From Planococcus glaciei (GTDB taxonomy: Bacteria; Bacillota; Bacilli; Bacillales_A; Planococcaceae), in the NCBI RefSeq assembly GCF_900099655.1, contig NZ_FNDC01000001.1, forward strand, positions 496,001 to 560,000: a DNA stretch of 64,000 nucleotides, given 5' to 3'. How positions within the stretch are numbered: the stretch's first letter is position 1; every line of letters begins with the position of its first letter. Positions 16,604-24,833 of the stretch are shown in pieces. A model generated the notes under the pieces. The model saw nothing but the letters and a program-made list of their open reading frames with translations. It had not been told where the DNA came from and did not search any database. A program made the position numbers and the translations under genes.

Positions 16604-18886
16604 TTAGCTTTGGCATGCTTCGCATTCTTCGATTTCCGCCTGGGATGTGCTGCGGACGTAGTACGTCGTCTTCAAGCCCTGTTCCCATGCTTCAAAATGC
16701 AGCCCCAGTAATTCTTTCGCTTTGATCGTATGCGGCACATAGAAATTGAAGCTGATGGCCTGGTCAATATGGCGCTGGCGGGCCGCGTTCTGGCGGATGC
16801 TCCAGTTTTGGTCGAGTACGTGGCGTGCGCGGCGGTAATAATCATAAGTGTTGTGGTCAAGATCCGGCGCCGTCACTTTGAATTTGAAGTTTTTCTTTTC
16901 TTCCGCAAATTCCACTGCATAGAGCGGGTCGATGCCGTCCGTTGAGCCGCCGATTTTAGCCGTCGATGAGTTCGGTGCCACCGCCATCATCCAGCCGTTG
17001 CGGACGCCGTTTTCCGTAATGGCGCTTTGCAATTCGTTCCAGCGAACGCTTGTATAGCCTTTTCGGTCAAAATACTCGCCGGTCTCCCATTCGGAGCCAG
17101 CAAATTCGCGGTATGCGCCTTTTTCCTTGGCAAGTTCCATCGAAGAGAGAATGGTATAGTAGGCGATTTCTTCGTACAATTTATCAGCAAACGCCACGGC
17201 TTCCTCGGTTTCCCAGTGGATGCCTTCAAGCGCCAAAAGATGGTGCCATCCGAAAGTCCCTAAACCAACTGCTCTATATTTCTTATTTGTTGCATCGGCC
17301 TGACCGACGGAAATGGTATTCAAATCAATGACGTTATCCAGCATGCGCATCTGAATCGGCACTAGGCGTTCCAGTACTTCTGCTTTCACCGCACGCGGCA
17401 AGTTGATCGATGACAAGTTGCAGACGACAAAATCGCCCGGCTTGCGGATCATCACAAGGTTGCCGTCTTCGTCCGTATATTCTTTTGTGATGGTTGTAGC
17501 TGACATATTTTGGGTTATTTCTGTACACAAATTACTACAGTAAATCGATGTAAGCCCCTTGCCGCGCAAGTGCTTGTTCGGGTTCTGGCGGTTGACTTCG
17601 TCGCGGTAGAACATATACGGCGTGCCGGTCTCAAGCTGCGACACCATGATGCGCGCCATAATGTCCATCGCCCGGTAGGTTTTCCGCGGCAATAACGGAT
17701 TGCTGACCGCTTCTTCGTATTTCTCTTTGAAGTGCTTGACGTCCGTTTCATCGTAAAAGTCTTCCAGGCCAAGTGCAGTTCCCGCGCTGTCTTTCCAGCC
17801 CATGATGGTCTTCACTTGGTGCGGGCAGAACGTATGCCATTCGCCGGTGCTGCGGCCGTTTTCATCGGTTTCCTTCAGCTTTTCCATGAATAGGTCTGGA
17901 ATCGCCACGCCGGTGAAAATGTCGTGTGCTTTCCGGCGCTCGTCGCCGTTGTTCGTCTTCAAATCCAGGAAGCCGTTCATGATGTCTTTATGGAACACGT
18001 CCAGGTAAATCGCGACTGCGCCTTGGCGCTGGCCGAGCTGGTCGACGCTGACCGCCGTGTCGTTGACAAGGCGGATCCACGGAATGACGCCGGACGAATT
18101 GCCTTTGAATTTTTTGATGTCAGATCCCAAAGCGCGCACTTTGCCGTAATAGACGCCGATGCCGCCGCCGTCTTTGCTGAGGCGTGCAATGTCCCAGTTG
18201 TTCAAGTAAATGCCGTCAAGCGAATCGTCCACCGTATCGATAAAGCAGGAAGACAGCTGGCCAAAGCTCTTTCCTGCGTTCGACAGCGTCGGTGTTGCCA
18301 CGGTCATATACAGATTGCTCATCGCCCAGTAAGCTTCCTTCACCAAGTCCATGCGCTTTTCCTTCGGTTCGTTTTGCATCAGCGTCATCGCGATGACAAG
18401 GAAACGCTCCTGCGGCAATTCGTGGACATTTCCTTCGTAATCCTTCGCCAAATAGCGGTCTGCCAGTAAAAACAAGCCGATGTAATTGAACAAAAGATCG
18501 CGATCTTCCTGGATTTCATTGCCCAGAGCCCCGATTTCCTCTTTTGAATAGCTCTTCAGCAAGTCACCGGAATAGATGCCGATGCTGCTCAGTTTTTCCA
18601 CCAGTTCATAAAAATCGCCGTATTTGGATTCTGCCTGGTAGCCCCGACTATTCGCCGCGCCTTTGTACAAATCATTCAAATAAAGTTCCGCGGCAACGAA
18701 TGTCCAATCCGGTTCCGCCATGGAAATGCGGTTGAGCGCATAAATCAAAGACTGCTCGCCTTTTGCCTGCGTTTCGAGTTCTGCTACTTTTTCGAGCAGC
18801 GGTGCGGCGTCGAGTTTGTAGACATCTCTCGCCCGCAGGATTGCTTTTGTCACGGCATCCGTTTCTGTGTAGATAAATGTATTCAT
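16604..18886 (-). CDS. nrdA: Ribonucleoside-diphosphate reductase alpha subunit
   Basis: 760-residue R1 protein that reduces ribonucleoside diphosphates. Active-site residues: Cys214 (LSSC), Cys454 and Glu456 (SNLCTE), Cys489 (VVCNLSS), the radical-relay pair Tyr742-Tyr743, and the C-terminal redox pair Cys755/Cys758 (CEAC). The N-terminal ~70 residues do not show a clear ATP-cone motif, so dATP inhibition by that route is uncertain. The gene starts 1 base after the thioesterase stop. Expression should depend on the cobalamin riboswitch and NrdR boxes upstream. Confidence 0.93.
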   Translation of the reverse strand: MNTFIYTETDAVTKAILRARDVYKLDAAPLLEKVAELETQAKGEQSLIYALNRISMAEPDWTFVAAELYLNDLYKGAANSRGYQAESKYGDFYELVEKLSSIGIYSGDLLKSYSKEEIGALGNEIQEDRDLLFNYIGLFLLADRYLAKDYEGNVHELPQERFLVIAMTLMQNEPKEKRMDLVKEAYWAMSNLYMTVATPTLSNAGKSFGQLSSCFIDTVDDSLDGIYLNNWDIARLSKDGGGIGVYYGKVRALGSDIKKFKGNSSGVIPWIRLVNDTAVSVDQLGQRQGAVAIYLDVFHKDIMNGFLDLKTNNGDERRKAHDIFTGVAIPDLFMEKLKETDENGRSTGEWHTFCPHQVKTIMGWKDSAGTALGLEDFYDETDVKHFKEKYEEAVSNPLLPRKTYRAMDIMARIMVSQLETGTPYMFYRDEVNRQNPNKHLRGKGLTSIYCSNLCTEITQNMSATTITKEYTDEDGNLVMIRKPGDFVVCNLSSINLPRAVKAEVLERLVPIQMRMLDNVIDLNTISVGQADATNKKYRAVGLGTFGWHHLLALEGIHWETEEAVAFADKLYEEIAYYTILSSMELAKEKGAYREFAGSEWETGEYFDRKGYTSVRWNELQSAITENGVRNGWMMAVAPNSSTAKIGGSTDGIDPLYAVEFAEEKKNFKFKVTAPDLDHNTYDYYRRARHVLDQNWSIRQNAARQRHIDQAISFNFYVPHTIKAKELLGLHFEAWEQGLKTTYYVRSTSQAEIEECEACQS

Positions 18887-18887
18887 A

Positions 18888-19373
18888 TTAAACCAGCTCC
18901 TTTGCGTATTCGTTGATTTTCATGCGGCGCTGCTTGCGCTCCTGTGCACTTTTGAACAGCTTTTTCTCGTGTTCTGTTTCCGGCACCACTCCCGGCACCG
19001 GCGTCGGCTTTCCTGCTTCATCGACGGCGACCATCGTCAAAATGGCGGTGGTCGTCAAGGTTTTCTCCCCCGACTCGATGCTTTGGCATTCCGCTTTCAC
19101 GTACACTTCCATCGATGTGCGCCCCGTGGATATGACGACGCCTTCCAGGAGCAGGACATTGCCGACCCGTGCGGACGACAGAAAGTTCACCGTGTCGATC
19201 GACGCGGTCACCACAGCTTTGCCGCTGTGTTTCATCGCCGTAACGGCGGCGATTTCATCGATATAGGCGAGCACGGCACCGCCAAAAATGGTCCCCATGT
19301 GGTTCGTGTCCGGCGGCAGCACCAATTTGGTCTGAATGGTCCGCGAACGGCCTGCTGTAATTTGCTCTGTCAT
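18888..19373 (-). CDS. Hotdog-fold acyl-CoA thioesterase
   Basis: 161 residues, similar to the YkhA/BACH-type acyl-CoA thioesterases. MGTIFGGAVLAYIDEIAA near residue 27 holds the conserved Asn-His-Met/Gly-Gly region and catalytic acidic residue. It hydrolyses acyl-CoA to free acid and CoA; chain preference is unknown. The ATG at 19373 is preceded by GGGGGAA; a longer reading frame from 19415 would start inside the terminator hairpin and is unlikely. It is the first gene after the riboswitch and is directly followed by nrdA, so it is co-regulated with deoxynucleotide synthesis. Confidence 0.85.
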   Translation of the reverse strand: MTEQITAGRSRTIQTKLVLPPDTNHMGTIFGGAVLAYIDEIAAVTAMKHSGKAVVTASIDTVNFLSSARVGNVLLLEGVVISTGRTSMEVYVKAECQSIESGEKTLTTTAILTMVAVDEAGKPTPVPGVVPETEHEKKLFKSAQERKQRRMKINEYAKELV

Positions 19374-19404
19374 CGCTATTCCCCCAGTCGGTATTTGGGC
19401 ATAT

Positions 19405-19437
19405 AAAAAACCCATCTTCTCAAGCGAGAGGATGGGT
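19405..19437 (-). terminator. Riboswitch-controlled terminator before the thioesterase-nrd operon
   Basis: A 12-bp perfect stem (arms 19437-19426 and 19421-19410) with a 4-nt loop and TTTTTT on the minus strand. It lies between the cobalamin aptamer and the first start codon at 19373, so readthrough must be regulated. Confidence 0.85.
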
Positions 19438-19536
19438 CGGATAAACGTAAATAATCAGGCGGAAACCGGCAAAAAGCCGCTGCACCGCGCAGAGTACCTT
19501 CGTTATACCTCCCAGCTCCCGGAGAAGGTCATTAAC

Positions 19537-19700
19537 TTATAACGATGGCAGGTCTCCTGGCTCGTGCGTCTTCCTACACTATGTCCTTCCCGTCCGTTGG
19601 ACAGTGGATTGCCATAGTTCGTCAGCACTTACAGTTGCGGGTACAGCTCCGGTTTTCAGCGGATTCCCTATTAAGCCTTTTCAGGCACCATTGTTATTGG
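19537..19700 (-). promoter_or_regulatory. Cobalamin (AdoCbl) riboswitch
   Basis: On the minus strand the full set of B12-element blocks is seen in order: GGTGCC near 19690, AATAGGGAA, GAGCTGTACCCGCAACTGTAA, CCACTG, and the B12 box AGCCAGGAGACCTGCC at 19563-19548. Flanking bases 19699-19691 and 19546-19538 form the closing P1 helix with one mismatch. With bound cobalamin the downstream terminator should form and shut off the operon. Riboswitches of this class ahead of a B12-independent reductase are known where a B12-dependent class II enzyme also exists. Confidence 0.96.
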
Positions 19701-19702
19701 TT

Positions 19703-19749
19703 TTACTATATATAGTGTTGTTTTTTATACAATTTACTAAATACTGTAT
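19703..19749 (-). promoter_or_regulatory. Pair of NrdR boxes over the nrd promoter
   Basis: Minus-strand ACACTATATATAGTAA (19718-19703) matches the NrdR consensus acaCwATATaTwGtgt closely; ATACAGTATTTAGTAA (19749-19734) is a weaker second copy. They start 31 bp apart, the three-turn spacing typical of NrdR pairs. The proximal box covers a -10 TATAGT (19710-19705), which has a -35 TTGTAT (19732-19727) 16 bp upstream. NrdR would repress in response to dATP. Confidence 0.7.
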
Positions 19750-19810
19750 CTATAAACTATAAACCAGATCTTTTTCTTTTACAAGCCAAGAATGCAGTCC
19801 AAAAATACAA

Positions 19811-19836
19811 AAGCCCGCAAGCATCGGCTTGCGGAC
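19811..19836 (-). terminator. Terminator of the Nramp-like gene
   Basis: Stem CCGCAAGC / GCTTGCGG with a 4-nt loop. On the minus strand it runs into CTTTTGTATTTTT, about 35 bases after the stop of the transporter gene. Confidence 0.7.
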
Positions 19837-19870
19837 TTCGCCGTTCTAAAGGTGCAGCTGCTGATGGCCG

Positions 19871-21142
19871 TTAAAGCAATTTCATCAGCTCAACGGCTCC
19901 GAGATAAACAAAAACGACGACACATGCAGTTAAAACGGTATTTGTGATCCATCCGTTCCGGAATTCCCGGTCCACCCGTTTGGAATTGAGCAAAAGCATT
20001 AGGCTGATAGCCAGAAACGGCATGAACAGCGCACCGAGCGCTCCGTATAAAATAACGAGCAGGACTGGCTGGCCGAAAAACAGCAGCAGCATGGGCGGGA
20101 ATGTCAGCCAAAGCAGATACGCACGGTACGCAAAGTCTTTTTTCGAAACTTTTCTATCGGAATGCGCCCCTTTTTTTCGCACCATCCGGACAAAATCCGC
20201 AAACAGATACGGCACTCCGTTCCAAACACCCAATAACGAAGAAAAAGCGGCTGACCAGGCGCCGATTAAAAACAGCCAGCGGGCAAAAGAACCAAATTCA
20301 TCGCTGTACAGATTCGAGAGCGACACCAGCCCTTCCTCGCCGTTGATTTCAATGCCGGTGCCGAATAAGAATTCCGCTCCGACGACCAAAAGCGATAAGG
20401 TGAAAATTGCTGTAATGATGTAGCCCGTAGCAGAGTCCATGCGCATCATCGGGATCCAGGATTTGCCCTCCCAATTTTTTTCGCGGATCCAGTAGCCGTA
20501 GGACGCCATCGTAATTGTTCCTCCCACACCGCCGAGCAGGCCTAAAACCAGCAGCAGCGAACTTCCGCCGGTCCGTGGGACAAAGCCGCTTACAATGTTG
20601 CCGATATCCGGCAGAAGGATCACTGCAGAACCCACCACCGTAATAAACATGAGGCCCACCATGAAAGTCATTACTTTTTCAAAGAGTTGATAATGCCCGA
20701 GCATCACCAAAGCCAGCCCCGCCAATCCGTGTATCACCGCCCATGCCCAGAGCGGCATAATCGGGAACATGGTGACCATCATGATGGCGCTTGTCGACAT
20801 GGCGGCGGCTCCGTAACTGAATCCCCAAATGATGGAGTAGATGCCGAAATAGCCGGTCGCCCATTTTCCGAGTGAATGCCAGCCTTCCAAAATCGACTGT
20901 CCTGTGGCAAGCTGCCATCGCCCCATTCCTTCGGTAAAGTAAAACTTGAACAACGACCCGAGCAGAATCGCCCATCCGAGCGTCATGCCAAAAGCCGCGC
21001 CGGCCACAAGAGCCGCAATCAAATCGCCGGTCCCGACGCCGGTTGCCGCGGTTACAAATCCCGGTCCGACTAATTTGGCTTTTCCAGTAAACGTTTTTGG
21101 CGGAGCAGGTACTGAGTTTTCAGTGCGAGAAACTGTAGACAT
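19871..21142 (-). CDS. Nramp-related membrane transporter with atypical metal motifs
   Basis: 423 residues with about 11 membrane segments; N-terminal GPGFVTAATGVGTGDL and overall length match the Nramp/MntH superfamily. The canonical metal-binding DPGN of segment 1 reads GTGD, and the MPH of segment 6 is absent (ITMASYGYW). It is therefore not an ordinary manganese/iron importer; it belongs with the divergent Nramp-related proteins, some of which move magnesium or other substrates. The ATG at 21142 follows GGGAGG. No MntR site or yybP-ykoY element was seen upstream. Confidence 0.75.
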   Translation of the reverse strand: MSTVSRTENSVPAPPKTFTGKAKLVGPGFVTAATGVGTGDLIAALVAGAAFGMTLGWAILLGSLFKFYFTEGMGRWQLATGQSILEGWHSLGKWATGYFGIYSIIWGFSYGAAAMSTSAIMMVTMFPIMPLWAWAVIHGLAGLALVMLGHYQLFEKVMTFMVGLMFITVVGSAVILLPDIGNIVSGFVPRTGGSSLLLVLGLLGGVGGTITMASYGYWIREKNWEGKSWIPMMRMDSATGYIITAIFTLSLLVVGAEFLFGTGIEINGEEGLVSLSNLYSDEFGSFARWLFLIGAWSAAFSSLLGVWNGVPYLFADFVRMVRKKGAHSDRKVSKKDFAYRAYLLWLTFPPMLLLFFGQPVLLVILYGALGALFMPFLAISLMLLLNSKRVDREFRNGWITNTVLTACVVVFVYLGAVELMKLL

Positions 21143-21389
21143 GCAATAACCTCCCTGTACGTTTTTTATTGCACCAAAAATAGGCCCGTTTTGTGATGAG
21201 CTTCAGGATGTAGGGACGCATTGATTTTTCTAAAAGCTTTTTTCATTGCTGCTCGTTTCTTCAACTGCTGTTTACATAAATTATAAAACAAGTGAATCTA
21301 AAATTGATAGAATTTTCAATAAAAAGATATTCCCGTTAAAGGAAGCAGCCAAAACAGCTAACTAGTTCCTCTTTTATTTTTCACATAAA

Positions 21390-21422
21390 AACCCCGATCT
21401 TCTCTTGGAGAAAATCGGGGTT
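21390..21422 (-). terminator. Terminator of uppP
   Basis: Stem AACCCCGAT / ATCGGGGTT. On the minus strand it is followed by TTTTTATG, about 35 bases after the uppP stop. Confidence 0.8.
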
Positions 21423-21455
21423 CCGGAACAGCAGATGGCTGCAGTGCATCGGCAT

Positions 21456-22280
21456 TTACAGATAAACGATATAAATCAATGCCGCAAGGACGATTCGGTA
21501 AATCGCAAAAGGCACCAATTTGATTTTGTCGATCAATTTCAAGAAGAACTTGACGACGACGAGCGCCACGACAAAGGCACTGATGAAACCGACGATAAAG
21601 AACGGAAGGGCATCCATCGTGAAGTACTCCCAGTTTTTCAACAGTGACAGGCCGCTGGCACCCAGCATGATCGGCACCGCCATGATGAACGTGAAGTCAG
21701 CCGCCGAGTGGTGGCTCATTCTCAGCAAAACCCCGCCGGCAATTGTTGAACCGGAACGCGAGAATCCTGGCCAGAGGCCGAGACACTGGAACAGCCCCAT
21801 TCCGAATGCCTGCTTGTAGGTCATCTGGTCAACTGTGTCGATATGCGGTTTTTTCTTGGTGACGTAGTCGGCGATCAGCATCAGAATCGCTCCAAGAACA
21901 AGGCCGATGATGACCGTTTCTACAGAAAACAAATATTCATCTATGTAATCTTCGAACAACAAGCCGAGAACTCCGGCCGGGATCAATCCGACAATTACTT
22001 TTGTTAAGCTGAGCCGCTGCTTTTTGCCAGCTGTCTCTTTTCGGTTCAACCCGAGCAAATCTTTGAAACGGTCTTTGAAAACGATGACGACAGCGAGGAT
22101 AGACCCCAGCTGAATGACGACTTTGAATGTGTTCGCGACCGGCTCTGTGTAAAGTTCTTTTGAATTCAGCCAAATATCATCCACGATGATCATGTGGCCT
22201 GTCGACGAGACCGGCGCGAATTCCGTCAAGCCTTCAACAATTCCCAATATCATTGCCACAAATAATTCCCATAACTGCAT
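21456..22280 (-). CDS. uppP: Undecaprenyl-diphosphatase (UppP/BacA)
   Basis: 274-residue membrane phosphatase that recycles undecaprenyl diphosphate to the monophosphate lipid carrier for cell-wall synthesis; overproduction gives bacitracin resistance. Both family motifs are present: GLTEFAPVSSTGH near residue 15 and PGFSRSGSTI near residue 165, facing the active site. About 7-8 membrane segments. The ATG at 22280 has AAAGGAG 8 nt upstream and is preferred over a start at 22304. Confidence 0.93.
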   Translation of the reverse strand: MQLWELFVAMILGIVEGLTEFAPVSSTGHMIIVDDIWLNSKELYTEPVANTFKVVIQLGSILAVVIVFKDRFKDLLGLNRKETAGKKQRLSLTKVIVGLIPAGVLGLLFEDYIDEYLFSVETVIIGLVLGAILMLIADYVTKKKPHIDTVDQMTYKQAFGMGLFQCLGLWPGFSRSGSTIAGGVLLRMSHHSAADFTFIMAVPIMLGASGLSLLKNWEYFTMDALPFFIVGFISAFVVALVVVKFFLKLIDKIKLVPFAIYRIVLAALIYIVYL

Positions 22281-22666
22281 GTTCTTTTTCTCCTTTAACC
22301 TCAAATAATTATTGTTCTTTATAAATTAAACCAAATAAGCAGTAAAAACGACCAATCTGAATGAAAAAACTTTCCAAACTTTTTTTGCCTAATGCTTAAA
22401 TTTTTTACCAGTTTAATCATACACTTTTTTCGGCCATTTACACAGCTTATTAAAAAAAGAGGAAAGACTAAAAAGATTTTAAAAGCTGTCTGTTAACTGT
22501 TATATGAAAATACCAACTTTCTGAATCCTTTTATTTTTTCTCATCGAATACTTTCTTCTTTCATTAAATCTAAATCGTGCTATGATATTAAATTGTGATT
22601 TTAAAATAATTATTTGATAAAAAGTTTACATAGCTTAGTTAATCTTATAAAAAATGGAGATGCACG
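22281..22666. other. AT-rich divergent intergenic region
   Basis: No ORF or RNA is recognised. Being between divergent genes, it must hold both promoters. A plus-strand candidate with -35 TTGTGA, 17 bp and -10 GATAAA lies about 50 bp before the MFS start. Nothing else stands out. Confidence 0.4.
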
Positions 22667-23965
22667 ATGAAACACCAGACAGGTTATTCTTTCCACTACG
22701 GCTGGGTAATCATTGCCTTAGCGGCTTTATCCCAGTTTTTCTCTGGCCCCGGACAAACTTATTCCAATGCGATTTTTATCGATTATTATATAGACGAATT
22801 CGGCTGGAGCCGTTCAACGGTTTCCGCTATCTATTCCAGCGCCACTTTGGCAGCAGGCTTTCTGCTGTTCTTTATCGGGCGGCTCATTGACCGCAACGGT
22901 TCAAGAAAGATGGCCGTCATTGTCTCTTTTGCCCTGGCAATCGCTTGTTTTTTCAACAGCTTCGTCACGAGCCTCGCCATGCTGTTTATCGGTTTCTTTT
23001 TTATCCGGCTGCTTGGCCAAGGCTCGATGGGCCTGATTTCAAGTTCATTGATTCCGCAATGGTTTGTTAAAAAAAGAGGGCGCGCCATCAGCATCGCTGC
23101 CATCGGCGGGCTAGTCAGTTCGGCCGCTTTCCCGCTGATGAACGTCTGGCTCATCGATGCTTTCGGCTGGCGGGCTTCCTGGCTTATCCTTGGCGCCATT
23201 GTCGTTGTCTGCTTTACCCCGCTTGCTTTTTTCCTGATCCAAAACTCTCCTGAAGACATGGGCTTGCTTCCGGATAACGGCAGTGCCGCAAAAGAAGGCA
23301 CAAGCAATCCCGCAATGAAAGAAGTTAGCTGGACCGTTAAAGAAGCAGCGGCTACCCGGTCATTTTGGCTGCTGCTGGTCTGTGCCATCATTCCCGGCAT
23401 CGTCAATACCGGCCTGACGTTCCATTTGCTGTCGATTTTCTCAGAGAAATCACTGTCCCGTGAAGCGGCTGCCAGTGTATTGAGCTTAACCGCACTGATC
23501 GGCCTTCCGGTGACGTTTCTTGCGGGAATCGTTCTCGAGAAAGTAAAAGTGCAATACATGCTCGCTCTTGTTTTTGCCGGCGAAATCGCTTCGTTGCTTT
23601 TATTGCAAAACGCTTCCAGCTTTTCCGTCGCAATCCTGTTCGGGATAGTTTGGGGCGTCAGCATGGGCATCGAGCGGATCGTCATGGCTGTGGTCTGGCC
23701 CAACTATTTCGGCCGCAAGCATATCGGCAGCATCAGCGGCATTTCTATGGCCATGATTGTTACCGGATCGGCTCTTGGACCATTGCCGCTCGGCATCGCG
23801 TTCGACCATTTCCATGGCTACGCTGAAATCTTGTGGGGCATCATGCTGTTTCCGGCAATCGGGATTCTGGCCGCATTGGCAGCCCATCCTCCGGTAAAGA
23901 AAAATGTGCAGCAAGAAGAACCATCCGCTATTGCGAATCCCCCGGCGCCTTTACTCCAAGAGTAA
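22667..23965 (+). CDS. MFS transporter, OxlT-like
   Basis: 432 residues, 12 membrane segments in two halves. It resembles the oxalate:formate antiporter-like and monocarboxylate branch of the major facilitator superfamily (N-terminal HYGWVIIALAALSQFF). The loop after segment 2 reads GRLIDRNGSRKM. The substrate is not known; small organic acids are likely. The ATG has GGAG 7 nt upstream. The last 38 bases overlap the 3' end of the convergent nucleotidyltransferase gene. Confidence 0.8.
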   Translation: MKHQTGYSFHYGWVIIALAALSQFFSGPGQTYSNAIFIDYYIDEFGWSRSTVSAIYSSATLAAGFLLFFIGRLIDRNGSRKMAVIVSFALAIACFFNSFVTSLAMLFIGFFFIRLLGQGSMGLISSSLIPQWFVKKRGRAISIAAIGGLVSSAAFPLMNVWLIDAFGWRASWLILGAIVVVCFTPLAFFLIQNSPEDMGLLPDNGSAAKEGTSNPAMKEVSWTVKEAAATRSFWLLLVCAIIPGIVNTGLTFHLLSIFSEKSLSREAAASVLSLTALIGLPVTFLAGIVLEKVKVQYMLALVFAGEIASLLLLQNASSFSVAILFGIVWGVSMGIERIVMAVVWPNYFGRKHIGSISGISMAMIVTGSALGPLPLGIAFDHFHGYAEILWGIMLFPAIGILAALAAHPPVKKNVQQEEPSAIANPPAPLLQE

Positions 23966-24833
23966 AGGCGTTTTTGTATGACTGCGGAATCGGCTGTTCC
24001 AGCCCATAGCGGACAAAAGCGGTATCCACCTGCGGATACAGGCGCTCTGCGAGTGCTACCGTTTCTTCCAATATCGCTTTTAATTGCTTCACAGCAGAAA
24101 GCGGCGGTTCCACATATAGTTGACGCAGCCGGAAATCGATTTGTTCCGGCACCACCGGCAATTCGGCAAGGCGTTTGTAGAACCATTTGTAAGTCGGAAA
24201 ATAAGACCGGTTCATCGCAAGAAGGACAACGAACAAGCCGTCCAGAATGGAGTTTAAAATGCTGTAGAATGCCGTCGGATTGTCCCGCCTCGCTGCATAC
24301 AACAACTGCCGAAGATGAAAATGCGGCAGAAATCTTTTGAGAAATTCCACCGCCAGTCCATCGGGATATTGTTCAACACACTCTTTGATCTGTTCTAGAT
24401 AATCCACTCCATAGAGTGGAATGGCAAACCGTATCGTATCCAGCACATTGCCGGCATCGAGATCCGTGCTGAAACCGTTCAGCACCTTGTCTGCAGCCGC
24501 CTCTTCCTGTTCCATGGTTCTATGCCACACATCGACAGGAAACCCGTCAATCAGATAGGCGCTGTCATAGCCCACATCCATTTTTGGATACCGGCGCTCT
24601 GCATTCAAACAGTTGAAAACTGCAAGCCGGGTTTCGGCATCAGGCTGATGATTCCAGTAAACAAGCAATTCCAAATCCGAATAGGCATCGGCGTATCCTC
24701 TCGCTACCGAACCGCCGGCAGCAACCGCATGCACTCCGCTGAAATCCGACAGTTGTTTGCTTAAATTTTGCGCCAGCTCCAGCCGCCATTTTCCATGCTG
24801 ATTCATTCTTGGCAGTTTATTAGAATTTCTCAT
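23928..24833 (-). CDS. Nucleotidyltransferase-fold protein (Pol beta-like)
   Basis: 301 residues. The N-terminal part has the nucleotidyltransferase signature GGSVARGYADAYSDLEL (G-S-x8-D-x-D/E type) near residue 37, followed by a helical C-terminal region. Related proteins adenylylate antibiotics or act as stand-alone transferases; the second acidic residue is Glu. It is third in an operon with a methyltransferase and a hydrolase-GNAT fusion. The ATG at 24833 overlaps the previous stop by 14 bases; longer starts lack a ribosome site. Confidence 0.7.
   Translation of the reverse strand: MRNSNKLPRMNQHGKWRLELAQNLSKQLSDFSGVHAVAAGGSVARGYADAYSDLELLVYWNHQPDAETRLAVFNCLNAERRYPKMDVGYDSAYLIDGFPVDVWHRTMEQEEAAADKVLNGFSTDLDAGNVLDTIRFAIPLYGVDYLEQIKECVEQYPDGLAVEFLKRFLPHFHLRQLLYAARRDNPTAFYSILNSILDGLFVVLLAMNRSYFPTYKWFYKRLAELPVVPEQIDFRLRQLYVEPPLSAVKQLKAILEETVALAERLYPQVDTAFVRYGLEQPIPQSYKNAFTLGVKAPGDSQ
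23946..23975 (+). terminator. Terminator embedded in the end of the MFS gene
   Basis: 11-bp perfect stem CGCCTTTACTC / GAGTAAAGGCG with a 3-nt loop and TTTTT. It begins before the MFS stop codon, so it is also coding on both strands. Confidence 0.8.

Noticed and set aside
19374-19415. Longer thioesterase start at 19415
   Set aside because: It would begin inside the terminator hairpin; the ATG at 19373 has a proper ribosome site and matches family length.
21143-21389. yybP-ykoY manganese riboswitch or MntR site before the Nramp-like gene
   Set aside because: Conserved GGGGAGUA loops and MntR palindrome are not present.
22831-23703. 290-codon minus-strand frame opposite the MFS gene
   Set aside because: Shadow of the transporter reading frame; no start context and low-complexity product.
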